Shown here in pieces: positions 11,193-20,113 of a DNA stretch of 64,000 nt. The translations under genes were made by a program, and so were the position numbers. Numbering within the stretch: the stretch's first letter is position 1; each line of letters starts with the position of its first letter. This DNA is from Nisaea sp. (lineage in GTDB: Bacteria; Pseudomonadota; Alphaproteobacteria; Thalassobaculales; Thalassobaculaceae): assembly GCF_017640745.1 (NCBI RefSeq), contig NZ_JAEPQA010000026.1, positions 1 through 64,000 on the forward strand, given 5' to 3'. The notes beneath the pieces are model-generated. The model made no database searches, had not been told where the DNA came from, and saw only the letters and a program-made list of their open reading frames with translations.

Positions 11193-12857
11193 TCAGCTCA
11201 ATTTGATCAGGCCGAACTTGGCCAGCCACGGCAGGGTACGGCGGAGATGCCGGCGGAGTTCCGGAGCGACACTGCTCTCCATGTCACCGGCCGAAAGCGG
11301 TCCCTCAGCGGCCAGACGGGCGAGCATGTCCGGCAGGAGCCGGCTCGGAAGCATCAGGTCGCTCGAGAAGGTGCAAAACGGATGACGCGCGAGGTCCTCG
11401 ATCCTGTAAAGGTCCGATTGCGGATCGATGCTGACCAAGGTATCCGCGGAAAGGACCGCGCTCGGATGCGGCGCGAAGATGCCGAACGGATCCGGGTAGA
11501 GTGGATGAGGGCTTTCCTGCGTGCCCCGCGGAGCGACTTCGGGAGCCGAAGCCCGCAGCTCCCGCAATTCCAGCCAGAGATCCTCATAGGCACGGATCAC
11601 GACCGACCAATCATAGTGGGTCCGGGCCCTTGCCCGCCCCGCCTCGCCCATGCGGGCGCGCAATTCCGGATCCTTTGCGAGCTGCACCAGGGCATCCGCC
11701 GTCGCCTGCAAATCACAGGACGTCGACATGCAGGCCCGGCCCACGAAACGATCATAGTCGTCCCGCCGGGTCTGATACTTGACCGCGAGATCGAGCCCGC
11801 TCCCGGCGCCGGGAGCGGCTGTCGGGACGCGGAACCCGGTCTCGCCATGAATGATCGTGTCTTTGTAGCCGTCCCAGTCGCTCACCACCGACGGCAAGCC
11901 CGCCGCCATGGCCTCGATCGGTGTCAGCCCGAAGGTTTCCTGGATATTGTCGGAAAGGGACAGGAAAACATCCGCGCCTTGCCAGGAGCCGTTGACGAGA
12001 TTGTCGTCCCGTCCGTCGACAAAATGGACCTCGGCCACATCGGTGTAGGTTTCAGCTCCGCTCTTGAAGAGCTTCAGGATGTTGTCGTTCGGCGCCTGCC
12101 CGACCATAACGAGATGGACCTTCCGGTCCGTGAGCCGCTTCGCCGCCCGCTCGGCCGCGAGATACATCGGCACCGGATGGGCCTTGGCGTGGAAGGTGAA
12201 GCGACCGAGAAACAGGATCACGAAATCGCCGTCGCGCGCACCGATCCCTGCACGGAACGACTGTCGGGCCGCCTGGTTTTCTGAATAGCGCGCACCGTCG
12301 ACGCCGAGCGGAATGATCGGAAGCTTCAGGGACGTCTCGCACCTGGCTCCGGTCCTGCGCGCCAGATAATCGGCGTAGGTCTCCATCGCGTTCTCGACCA
12401 CATCGCGGGCGACACGGGAGGTGCAGACCAAGGCATCCCAGGGCTGCAGCGGCAGTATGTGAAAATTGGCGAGGCCGGCAATGATCCGGTCAGAGGCCAG
12501 GGTATGCGTAACGCCGCAAATACTATAGGCGCGCTGGTCCCTGACCCTGCGTTCCCAGGCGAACTCGTCGAGAACCGGACCTGGAACCATGAGGCACTCG
12601 GCCGCGGAACCGGCCGCCAGCATGGTCTGGAAGTTCCGGATTTCGCGGGCCCGGGGGTCGCGTTGCCTGGCCGCCTCGGCGAACTCGGCCGCATGACGCT
12701 CGTTCGGCGTCACGCTGACATGCATAGGCGCACGCCCATGCCGAAACAGTCCGGTCAGGAACCCGCTGCCTGCGGAATGGCGGCCCTTCACTCCGACGCG
12801 ATCCGCCTTGTAGGCGTCGGGATGATAATGAATGGCGCAAACAGGGGTGGCTGACAC
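11193..12857 (-). CDS. GT4-family glycosyltransferase with extra C-terminal domain
   Basis: The protein (about 554 residues) has a GT4 core: ILFLGRFTFHAKAHPVP starts the donor domain, and the nucleotide-sugar site reads QETFGLTPIEAMAAGLPSVVSDWDG. A further region of about 120 residues, rich in helices, follows the GT4 fold and is not recognised. I chose GTG 12857 because coding-like sequence (SATPVCAIHYHPDAYKADRV) begins there and GGACGG lies about eight bases upstream. An ATG at 12989 is possible but adds low-complexity sequence. The frame stays open much further upstream, but that part lies opposite the gene at 13032. It heads a leftward operon with a TPR-glycosyltransferase, a UGT and a DAHP synthase. 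Confidence 0.8.
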   Translation of the reverse strand: MSATPVCAIHYHPDAYKADRVGVKGRHSAGSGFLTGLFRHGRAPMHVSVTPNERHAAEFAEAARQRDPRAREIRNFQTMLAAGSAAECLMVPGPVLDEFAWERRVRDQRAYSICGVTHTLASDRIIAGLANFHILPLQPWDALVCTSRVARDVVENAMETYADYLARRTGARCETSLKLPIIPLGVDGARYSENQAARQSFRAGIGARDGDFVILFLGRFTFHAKAHPVPMYLAAERAAKRLTDRKVHLVMVGQAPNDNILKLFKSGAETYTDVAEVHFVDGRDDNLVNGSWQGADVFLSLSDNIQETFGLTPIEAMAAGLPSVVSDWDGYKDTIIHGETGFRVPTAAPGAGSGLDLAVKYQTRRDDYDRFVGRACMSTSCDLQATADALVQLAKDPELRARMGEAGRARARTHYDWSVVIRAYEDLWLELRELRASAPEVAPRGTQESPHPLYPDPFGIFAPHPSAVLSADTLVSIDPQSDLYRIEDLARHPFCTFSSDLMLPSRLLPDMLARLAAEGPLSAGDMESSVAPELRRHLRRTLPWLAKFGLIKLS

Positions 12858-13031
12858 GAAGAACCGTCCGGCAACGGAATAATATGAAGACGAAATCTGA
12901 AGCGTTGCGTTTATAGAGGATGGCTGGACCGGTGCAAAGCGCTCTCGCCCCTGCGACAAAGCGAATCCTTTGGAGCCGCCCGCACGCATGCTAATGAGAC
13001 GCACATGCAATTCGTCCGTTTGGAGTAAATC

Positions 13032-13748
13032 ATGACTGCAGTTGCTGGCTCCCGCCCCCTGCGGATCTATATCGGATGGGACAGCCGCGAGCCCATCGCC
13101 TACGACGTCTGCGAGCATTCCCTGCGGCGCCACAGTGACGCGGATCTGGAGATCATTCCTCTGAAACAGGAGGAACTGCGGGCGGCGGGACTCTATTCCA
13201 AGGAAGCGGATCCCTTGGCATCCACCGAATTCACCTATACCCGTTTCCTTGTTCCCCACCTCGCAGGCTACGAAGGCTGGGCGCTGTTCTGCGACTGCGA
13301 CTTTCTCTGGACGACCGACGTCGCGAAGCTGTTCGCGCTTGCGGACGACGGGAAGGCTCTGATCTGCGTTCAGCACGATTATCGCCCGACCGAACGGACC
13401 AAGATGGACGGCAAGGCGCAGACCGTCTATCCGCGCAAGAATTGGTCCAGCATGATGCTGATCAATTGCGGCCATCCGGCCAATGCCACGCTCACTCCGG
13501 AAGTGGTCAACCGGGAGGGAGGCGCCTATCTGCACCGCTTCCAGTGGCTTACCGACGAACTGATCGGCGCCGTCGACCATACCTGGAACTGGCTCGAGGG
13601 CTGGTACGACAAGCCGGCGGACGGCTCCTATCCGGCAGCGATCCACTACACGCGCGGCGGCCCCTGGTTCGAGAACTGGCAGGATGTCGATTACGGCGAT
13701 CTCTGGCTCGCCGAAGAGGCCATGGTCAAGGCGAAAGAAACCGCCTGA
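13032..13748 (+). CDS. GT8-like glycosyltransferase
   Basis: The 238-residue protein starts LRIYIGWDSREPIAYDVCEHS and has TEFTYTRFLVPHLAGYEGWALFCDCDFLW, where D-C-D acts like the D-x-D metal and nucleotide-sugar site of GT-A enzymes such as GT8. It also has AIHYTRGGPWFENW near the C-terminus, a usual feature of this group of uncharacterised glycosyltransferases. It diverges from the GT4 gene on its left and converges on the second TPR-glycosyltransferase gene, overlapping its 3' end by 23 bases. Acceptor and donor cannot be told from the sequence. Confidence 0.8.
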   Translation: MTAVAGSRPLRIYIGWDSREPIAYDVCEHSLRRHSDADLEIIPLKQEELRAAGLYSKEADPLASTEFTYTRFLVPHLAGYEGWALFCDCDFLWTTDVAKLFALADDGKALICVQHDYRPTERTKMDGKAQTVYPRKNWSSMMLINCGHPANATLTPEVVNREGGAYLHRFQWLTDELIGAVDHTWNWLEGWYDKPADGSYPAAIHYTRGGPWFENWQDVDYGDLWLAEEAMVKAKETA

Positions 13749-15417
13749 CGCTTTTCAAAAGATCCGCGATCGGAGCGGCCCAGCCGTCATCGGAGCGGCG
13801 GAACAGACGAAGACTCGGATACCAGGGTGAGTCGCTTCCGTTGCGCCCCCAGAACCAGAGCGGCAGGCGCGGCAGCAAGATGAAACCCGGGCGCCGGAGC
13901 GCACCGGCCATGTGTGCATTGATGCCCGAGATCGAAACCGTGGCGTCGAGACAGGCTATGAGGGCGGCCAGCCCGTCCAGATCGTTCCGCAGATCGCTGA
14001 CCGGCGACTGGAGAATGCGCTCCGGCAGTTCGCTGGACACGCCTGCGCCCGTGTACTGAAGGCTTACGGGCCTGATCTCCGGAGAGGACAGCAAAGGCTC
14101 CCATTCGGCGAGTTCAGTGGATTTCGACCAGGACGTCCGTGCGCCGCCGCCGCCCCAGGAAAATCCGACCAGCCGCGCGCCGCCGCGGGCAGATCCGAGC
14201 GCCTCGCGGAGTTCGGACACACGCTCCGTGTCAGCCCTGAACGGATGCAGATCCGGGGAGCGGCCCGACCTCTCGTAAAAGCACGCCAGCAGAGCCGACG
14301 GGACATGATAGTCGAACCGCTCAAGACGTCGCGGCGCCTCCTCCCGCGCTTCTGCTGCGACCCCGGGAAAACTGCGCCGGCAGAGTGCGACCAGACGCGG
14401 ATCGGTCTCCAGAGTCACCTCGGCGCCCTGCTCCGCCAGCCATTGCGCAAGCGGCGCGAAGATGATCTCGTCGCCGATCCCGAAATCGCCCCAGACCAGG
14501 ATGCGCCGCCCCTTCGGCGGCTGTCCGAGCCAGAGCGGGAGAGAACCGAACGCGAGGCTGCGGGCACCTTCGTGAGGCTCCGTCCAACGTACATGATGCG
14601 CCCGGTATCCGCCGGTCAGATCGCCGGCGCCAATCCGAAGGCAGGACGAGAGCCACAAACCGTCGCGATGTTTCGGATCGAGTATCAGGGTCTGCCTAAG
14701 CTCGGTTTCGGCGGCCTCCGCTTCGCCGCAATCGACCAATGCCGCGGCGAGATTCGCACGGAGGCCGGCGGACCCCGGCACGCGCGCCAAAGCGGTGCGA
14801 TATAGATCGACAGCTCGGAGCAGATCGCCCGACGCGTGCACATTGGCGGCAAGATATTCGCACGCCGCAGCCATCTCCAAGCTCTCCGCACCCGCGGAGA
14901 AAAGCGCCTTCTTGAACATGCGGCCTGAATCGGGGCCACTGTCCCCTTGCCGCTGCAACCCGAGTTGCTGATAAAGGCGCGGACGGTCCGGCATCTCGAT
15001 CAAAGCGCGCCGGACAACCCTTTCCGCGCAAACCGGCCGCCCCAGACGGTGCAGATGGATCGCGCGAGCGAGCGCCACGTCCTCGGTAGCGCTATAGCGG
15101 GACATTGTATCCTCAAACTCCGCCGGCAAAGCTTCCTGGCGCTCCGCAAGGGCTGTAAGGAGAGCCGCCATCGGGCTAGGCACTGACGGAGCCAGGCAAA
15201 GAGCATGACGGGCAAGACGAACAAGCGCGGCGCTGTTCATCTGGGTCCGGCGAGCCACGGCGAGCAAATTGCCGTATCCGCCGGCATCCTCCGGAAAGAG
15301 GCATGCGTAGCGTCGGAGCACGTCGATGGCGGAACCCAGATTGCCGGTGCGAAAAGCCGCTCCCGCTTCCGCCTTGAGCGCCGCACGTCGGGCCTCGTCA
15401 CCCGGCGAAGGCGTCAT
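13726..15417 (-). CDS. TPR protein with C-terminal GT9/GT41-like domain (paralogue 2)
   Basis: The first half is alpha-helical repeats of TPR type (AVDLYRTALARVPGSAGLRANLAAALVD is one recognisable unit). The second half has ILVWGDFGIGDEIIFAPLA in place of the usual E-Q-G-x-G-D, then VGFSWGGGGARTSW, and the closing SDSPWYPSLRLFRRSDDGW. It belongs to the same family as the gene at 9379 but has Asp-Phe instead of Glu-Gln in the first loop. I chose ATG 15417, which overlaps the stop of the GT4 gene by four bases, giving 563 residues. Its 3' end overlaps the convergent gene at 13032-13748. Confidence 0.82.
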   Translation of the reverse strand: MTPSPGDEARRAALKAEAGAAFRTGNLGSAIDVLRRYACLFPEDAGGYGNLLAVARRTQMNSAALVRLARHALCLAPSVPSPMAALLTALAERQEALPAEFEDTMSRYSATEDVALARAIHLHRLGRPVCAERVVRRALIEMPDRPRLYQQLGLQRQGDSGPDSGRMFKKALFSAGAESLEMAAACEYLAANVHASGDLLRAVDLYRTALARVPGSAGLRANLAAALVDCGEAEAAETELRQTLILDPKHRDGLWLSSCLRIGAGDLTGGYRAHHVRWTEPHEGARSLAFGSLPLWLGQPPKGRRILVWGDFGIGDEIIFAPLAQWLAEQGAEVTLETDPRLVALCRRSFPGVAAEAREEAPRRLERFDYHVPSALLACFYERSGRSPDLHPFRADTERVSELREALGSARGGARLVGFSWGGGGARTSWSKSTELAEWEPLLSSPEIRPVSLQYTGAGVSSELPERILQSPVSDLRNDLDGLAALIACLDATVSISGINAHMAGALRRPGFILLPRLPLWFWGRNGSDSPWYPSLRLFRRSDDGWAAPIADLLKSVRRFLSP

Positions 15418-16733
15418 GCCCCCAGTTCGGACCATAGCGCAAGGTCGCTTGTCTTCGTCGCGTTCCATCCCATCGCTTCGGCGATGTCGGACGGGATGGT
15501 GCTGGTCGGTTCGGGTTTCTCACCTCGCCCGAGCCGTTCGACGATGTCTTTCTGTATCGGCAGGCAAACCCTCTTCAGATCGTACCGCTCGACGACCGTC
15601 TCGCGCGCAGCCTTCCGGACCGGGTTCAATTTCTTGCCTTTCGCGAGAGCGTCGATCACCGCGTCTGCCAGGAGATCGGGATTGCCATAATCGACGAGCA
15701 GCCCGTTCTTCCCATGCCTAATGACTTCGCGAACCGGCGCCGTATCGCTCGCGACCACGAGACATTCCTTCGCCATCGCTTCCAGCATCGACCAGGAAAG
15801 CACGAAAGGATAGGTCAGATAGATATGAGCGCTGGAGATCGATTGCATCCGCCCGAACTCCCCGTAGGGCAGACGGCCGAGAAAATGGAGCCGGCTCGCG
15901 TCCAGTTTCCGGTGCGGAATCAATGCGTCCTTCCAGCTGTCGGCATAGCCGGGGCCCGTGCCGTAACTGATCTCTTCGCCGCCTGTGATCAGGATATGAG
16001 CATTCGGCCGTGCCTGAAGGATTCGTTCCAGCGCGCCGGCGACCACGTCAAAGCCTCGATAAGGTTCAAGGTTGCGGGCGACATATGTGACGACCTCGTC
16101 CTTCGCAGTCAGCCGGCGTCCGTCGGCGAGATCGATAAAGGCGTCAGGCTCGCGCACACATGCGTCAGTATCGATTCCATCATGAACCACCGTCATGCTC
16201 TCGCGGAAGGCCTTGGGATGGGTCGACCATTGCCAATAGGTCGGCACATATCCCCAATCAGCCGCCGCCATACTAAGGAGCATATGGGCATTGCGCACGC
16301 GCGTCCGACAATCCCGGTCCATATCTGGCTTCTTGTTGACAAAATCGGTATCGGTGCCGTGGGAGCGATAAAAAAACTCGTTAAAGGCAAGCAGGCGGGC
16401 CTTGGGGAATACGTCCTTGAGAAACATCGCCTCACCCCAGCCGGTGTGGGCGCAGATCACGTCCGGTGAGAAACCTCCGGATTGCAGCTTCAGGGAAGCT
16501 CGGGTGATCGCCTGGCCGTGCAGGATCTGGTCCTCGAAACGGTCGAAATACCGGTGCGGAGGAGTTCCCGCCTGACGGTGCAGTTCATACTCGACCTTGC
16601 GAACGCCGGGCATGCTCGGACGCCTAGGCTTCGTCAGGAAGACCACTTCATGCCCATCGGCGGCCAAAGCAGGCGCCAGATGCTTGAACTGTCCGGGCAT
16701 ATTTTGATGGACGAAAAGGACTTTCATAAGCAT
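15414..16733 (-). CDS. GT4-family glycosyltransferase
   Basis: The 439-residue protein has the GT-B plan: MKVLFVHQNMPGQFKHLAPALAADGHEVVFLT at the N-terminus (start and end of that strand-helix unit) and YVARNLEPYRGFDVVAGALERI at the start of the donor domain. The nucleotide-sugar helix follows as LSWSMLEAMAKECLVVASDT and VREVIRHGKNGLLVDY. The start may be ATG 16733 or ATG 16727, two codons later; neither has a clear ribosome site. It is the first gene of a two-gene leftward unit with the TPR-glycosyltransferase and diverges from the secretion operon. Confidence 0.85.
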   Translation of the reverse strand: MLMKVLFVHQNMPGQFKHLAPALAADGHEVVFLTKPRRPSMPGVRKVEYELHRQAGTPPHRYFDRFEDQILHGQAITRASLKLQSGGFSPDVICAHTGWGEAMFLKDVFPKARLLAFNEFFYRSHGTDTDFVNKKPDMDRDCRTRVRNAHMLLSMAAADWGYVPTYWQWSTHPKAFRESMTVVHDGIDTDACVREPDAFIDLADGRRLTAKDEVVTYVARNLEPYRGFDVVAGALERILQARPNAHILITGGEEISYGTGPGYADSWKDALIPHRKLDASRLHFLGRLPYGEFGRMQSISSAHIYLTYPFVLSWSMLEAMAKECLVVASDTAPVREVIRHGKNGLLVDYGNPDLLADAVIDALAKGKKLNPVRKAARETVVERYDLKRVCLPIQKDIVERLGRGEKPEPTSTIPSDIAEAMGWNATKTSDLALWSELGA

Positions 16734-16881
16734 TGAACCATGTTGTCACAGGGTACGAATTATCGTTGATACTCTTACCGCACGCGCTTATGAATTCCCC
16801 GACGTCGCGATGCAAGCTCGGTTCCTGTGACACACGGGGAAATTCGAAACGTCTCTCATTTCGGATAGCATCGCTTTGTTC

Positions 16882-16890
16882 TGCTATACT
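16882..16890 (+). promoter_or_regulatory. Extended -10 promoter element for the secretion operon
   Basis: TGCTATACT fits an extended -10 (TG-N-TATAAT-like) about 36 bases before the ATG of the ABC transporter gene. No convincing -35 is seen, which is acceptable for extended -10 promoters. It is the only good match in the 192-base divergent gap. Confidence 0.4.
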
Positions 16891-16925
16891 CCAGCGATAG
16901 ATCAATTTGTACGGGCAAGACCTTT

Positions 16926-18689
16926 ATGGCGAAACCAAAAACGCCGATAGATGCGAGTCAAACGATCGACGACCCGCTGCAGCGCATTTTCAGCACCTGC
17001 CGTGATGCCTTCGTGACTGCGGGTGTGTTCAGCTTCGTCGTGAACATGCTCATTCTAACGATGCCGCTCTACATGTTCTCGCTGTTCGACCGGGTGCTCG
17101 GCACAGGCAACATGGCGACGCTCACACTGTTGGCTCTGATGGCCACGGGAGCACTGCTCGTCCAAGCCCTGGTCGATATTGCCCGTACTTACGTCTTCAC
17201 GAAGGTCAGTACCTGGATCGACGAACAGATCTCGCCGCAACTCTTCGAGAAATCTGTGACAGGCGCTCTGACGCGCGGTGGCAGTGGCGGTGACGCCCTA
17301 GAGCAATTGCAAGGCCTGCGCAGCTTTCTCGCCGGTCAGAGCATCTTTATGCTCATGGACATTCCGTTCATTCCGATTTTCATGTTGGTGCTGTTCCTGC
17401 TGAACTTCGGGATCGGCATGACGGCCGCTATTGGCGGTTTGATTTTGTTCGGCTTGGCTATTGTAAACCGGTCGATCTCAGACACGCACCTGACGCGGGC
17501 AACCGCAGCCGCGAATCGCGCGCGGAAGATCAGCCGCTCAGCGACAGAAAACGCCGACATCGTCGAAGCGATGGGAATGCGGAAATCGCTCATGAGCGCC
17601 TGGACCGCATACAACCGTTTGTCCCTAACTTTGCAGAGCGACGCCAGCCGCGCTTCCGGAATTGTCCAGGCCTTCATCAAGATGGTGCGCATGGGCGTCA
17701 TGATGGCCGTCATGACCGTTGCTGCGGTCCAGATCGTCGACCCGGCGAGCGGCCTTTCCCGCGGCGCAATGATGGCGTCCGTTATTCTGGTTTCACGCGC
17801 GCTCATGCCGCTGGAAGTCGTGGTCGGATCCTGGGCACAGGTCTCGGATGCAATTCAGAAATACAGGTACCTTTCACAAATCCTCAGAGGCGAAATAGGC
17901 AAGCCCGAAGACAGTGTCTATCCGCTGGAGCCAAAGGGCGCACTTTCGGTCGAGAATGTTCACTACAGCATTCGGGGCATGAAGCGGAATATTCTTTCCC
18001 GGGTGTCGTTCGAACTCGAACCCGGTGAATCCGTTGCGATCATCGGCCCCTCGGCGGCCGGAAAGACCACACTCGCGAGATTGATGGCAGGCATCGATCA
18101 ACCTACCGCTGGCGTTGTCCGACTCGATGGCGCGGACGTTTACAGGTGGCCAAGCGAGGATCGTGGGCGCCATGTCGGATACCTGCCGCAGCAGGTGCTC
18201 CTCTTCGAGGGCACGATCCGCGACAACATTTCAAGGTTCGACGATTCGATCACGAACGAACAGGTCATCCAGGCCGCAGAAATGGCCGGCCTGCACCGCA
18301 TGATCCTGGAAATGGAAAAGGGGTACGATACGGAGGTCGGCCACAACGGCACCCTTCTTTCCGGCGGTCAGCGACAGCGCGTCGGCCTCGCCCGTGCCCT
18401 GCTCGGCGACCCCAAGCTGGTCATTTTGGACGAGCCGAACGCCAATCTGGATACCGAAGGCGATACGGCGCTCAAGAACGCGATTGAGATCCTGAAATCC
18501 CGAGGTGCGACAGTTGTCGTTATCCTGCACCGCCCCAATATCCTGCAGATCGTGGACAAGATCCTCGTTCTGAGGAATGGGATGGTGCAGAAATTCTCCA
18601 ATCGCGACGATGTCATGCCGTTGATCGGTGGTGTCGCGAATCAGTCGAGGATCGAACAGACGTCCGCCAAGGCGATTGCGGAAAGTTGA
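16926..18689 (+). CDS. Type I secretion ABC transporter (permease-ATPase, PrtD/HlyB family)
   Basis: This inner-membrane protein exports a C-terminally signalled substrate directly to the outside with an HlyD-type adaptor and a TolC-type outer membrane channel. The 587-residue chain has a membrane domain (about residues 30-320, with FSFVVNMLILTMPLYMFSLF). The ATPase domain has Walker A GPSAAGKTT at about 373-381, signature LSGGQRQRVGLARAL at about 477, and Walker B LVILDEPNANLD at about 497. There is no N-terminal peptidase domain, so it is of the PrtD kind that serves RTX proteins. The adaptor follows 12 bases later. The RTX gene at 25471-27087 is the obvious nearby substrate. No TolC homologue is seen in the window. 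Confidence 0.94.
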   Translation: MAKPKTPIDASQTIDDPLQRIFSTCRDAFVTAGVFSFVVNMLILTMPLYMFSLFDRVLGTGNMATLTLLALMATGALLVQALVDIARTYVFTKVSTWIDEQISPQLFEKSVTGALTRGGSGGDALEQLQGLRSFLAGQSIFMLMDIPFIPIFMLVLFLLNFGIGMTAAIGGLILFGLAIVNRSISDTHLTRATAAANRARKISRSATENADIVEAMGMRKSLMSAWTAYNRLSLTLQSDASRASGIVQAFIKMVRMGVMMAVMTVAAVQIVDPASGLSRGAMMASVILVSRALMPLEVVVGSWAQVSDAIQKYRYLSQILRGEIGKPEDSVYPLEPKGALSVENVHYSIRGMKRNILSRVSFELEPGESVAIIGPSAAGKTTLARLMAGIDQPTAGVVRLDGADVYRWPSEDRGRHVGYLPQQVLLFEGTIRDNISRFDDSITNEQVIQAAEMAGLHRMILEMEKGYDTEVGHNGTLLSGGQRQRVGLARALLGDPKLVILDEPNANLDTEGDTALKNAIEILKSRGATVVVILHRPNILQIVDKILVLRNGMVQKFSNRDDVMPLIGGVANQSRIEQTSAKAIAES

Positions 18690-18701
18690 TAGGAGCTTTC
18701 A

Positions 18702-20090
18702 ATGGCTAATTCTGTGCCCGCGATTGACGGAGATTTGCTCCAAAAGCGGCTGCCGATCCCCGCACGGGATCAGGTGACCGCAACCTCCGGCGAACTTCAG
18801 CTCACATCAAAGAGCTGGACCAGTGCATCCCTGTTTGGCTGGAGCATTCTTGTTCTCTTCCTTGTGGTCTTTGGCGGCTGGTCATACGTAGCGCCGCTTG
18901 CGAGCGCGGTCCGGGCTCAGGGCAAGCTCCATGTCGTCAGCGAAGAGCAGGTGATCCAGCATTTCGAAGGCGGGATCGTCAAAGAGATCCTCGTACATGA
19001 GGGACAGATGGTCGAGCAGGGTCAGGTACTGGTTAAGCTCGACCCACTTCAGACAGAGTCTCAGTACGCCCAGCTCCAGAATCAGATTCTGACGTTGCTC
19101 GCCGAGCGTGCGCGCCTGGAAGCGGAACGCGACGACCGACCGGAAATCGAGTTTCCCGAGCGGATCCTCAGCCAGATTGACGATCCCCAAATCGCGGCTT
19201 TGGTAGCGCGGGAAACGAACCTATTCGAAAAAACGCGCCGCTCCACAAATGACCAGAAAGCGCTGGTCACCGAAAGGATCGGACAACTCCAAACCCAGAT
19301 CAGAGGATCAGTGGAACGTCTGGAATCGACGCGCCGGCAAATCGAGATCGTCGAGGAGGAACTGGACGGAGTCCGGGCGCTGTACGAAAAAGGTCTCGAG
19401 CGCAAACCGCGGCTTCTAGCGCTGGAGCGGGGCAAGGAATCTCTGAGGGGTACGGCCGGCCAGCTTGAAGCACTCATCGCACAACTCAAGCAGGAGATTA
19501 GCGAGCAGAGGTTAAGACTCGAGGCCTTTGCGAATGAGCGGGAAAGAGAAATTTCGGATCGCCTCAGGGCCAATGCTGTCAGGCTCGTTGACTTTCAGGA
19601 ACAGGAAAATGTCTGGCGAGACCGCCGCGAACGCATTCAGGTAAAGGCGCCTCGCAGCGGACAGGTGGTCAACATGAGTATTCATACGCTGAATGGCGTT
19701 ATCCGTCCGGCCGAACCGCTGATGACCATTGTTCCCCTCGATGACGAACTGATCGTAACGGCAAAAATCAAGCAAAAGGATGTCGACGTCATTCTGGTCG
19801 GCGCGCCGGTGCAACTCCAACTCGCCGCTTTCAATCCCCGGATAACGCCGCCGATCGAAGGCACTTTGACGTCGGTTTCGGCCGACGTCGTTCGAGATGA
19901 GAGAGGACAGGAGTTCTTCGAAGCACGTATTTCGATCGATCCGGATTCGCTATCGCAGAATTTGCCCGGCGTGAAACTCACAGCGGGCATGACGGTTTCC
20001 GCACTGATCTCCGTCGGTGAACGGACTTTGTTCGAATACATCGTCACACCATTGAGCCAGAGCCTGAATCAGGCGATGCGTGAGCCATGA
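18702..20090 (+). CDS. Type I secretion membrane fusion protein (HlyD/PrtE family)
   Basis: The 462-residue protein links the ABC transporter to the outer membrane channel across the periplasm. It has a short cytoplasmic N-terminus and one membrane helix (about residues 45-65, LFGWSILVLFLVVFGGW). A lipoyl/barrel-sandwich half reads VIQHFEGGIVKEILVHEGQMVEQGQVLVKLD in pieces, followed by a long coiled-coil hairpin (about 125-310, rich in E, R, L and Q). The returning half has RSGQVVNMSIHTLNGVI and a C-terminal beta-barrel region. A GGAGC ribosome site precedes the ATG. It is the second gene of the secretion operon. Confidence 0.93.
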   Translation: MANSVPAIDGDLLQKRLPIPARDQVTATSGELQLTSKSWTSASLFGWSILVLFLVVFGGWSYVAPLASAVRAQGKLHVVSEEQVIQHFEGGIVKEILVHEGQMVEQGQVLVKLDPLQTESQYAQLQNQILTLLAERARLEAERDDRPEIEFPERILSQIDDPQIAALVARETNLFEKTRRSTNDQKALVTERIGQLQTQIRGSVERLESTRRQIEIVEEELDGVRALYEKGLERKPRLLALERGKESLRGTAGQLEALIAQLKQEISEQRLRLEAFANEREREISDRLRANAVRLVDFQEQENVWRDRRERIQVKAPRSGQVVNMSIHTLNGVIRPAEPLMTIVPLDDELIVTAKIKQKDVDVILVGAPVQLQLAAFNPRITPPIEGTLTSVSADVVRDERGQEFFEARISIDPDSLSQNLPGVKLTAGMTVSALISVGERTLFEYIVTPLSQSLNQAMREP

Positions 20091-20113
20091 CGCAAACATG
20101 CTGACGGTTCAGT

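Noticed and set aside
12858-13646. N-terminal extension of the GT4 gene that would give 817 residues
   Set aside because: Most of it lies opposite the GT8-like gene at 13032-13748, which has its own D-C-D site and a good start. The extension does not look like a protein domain.
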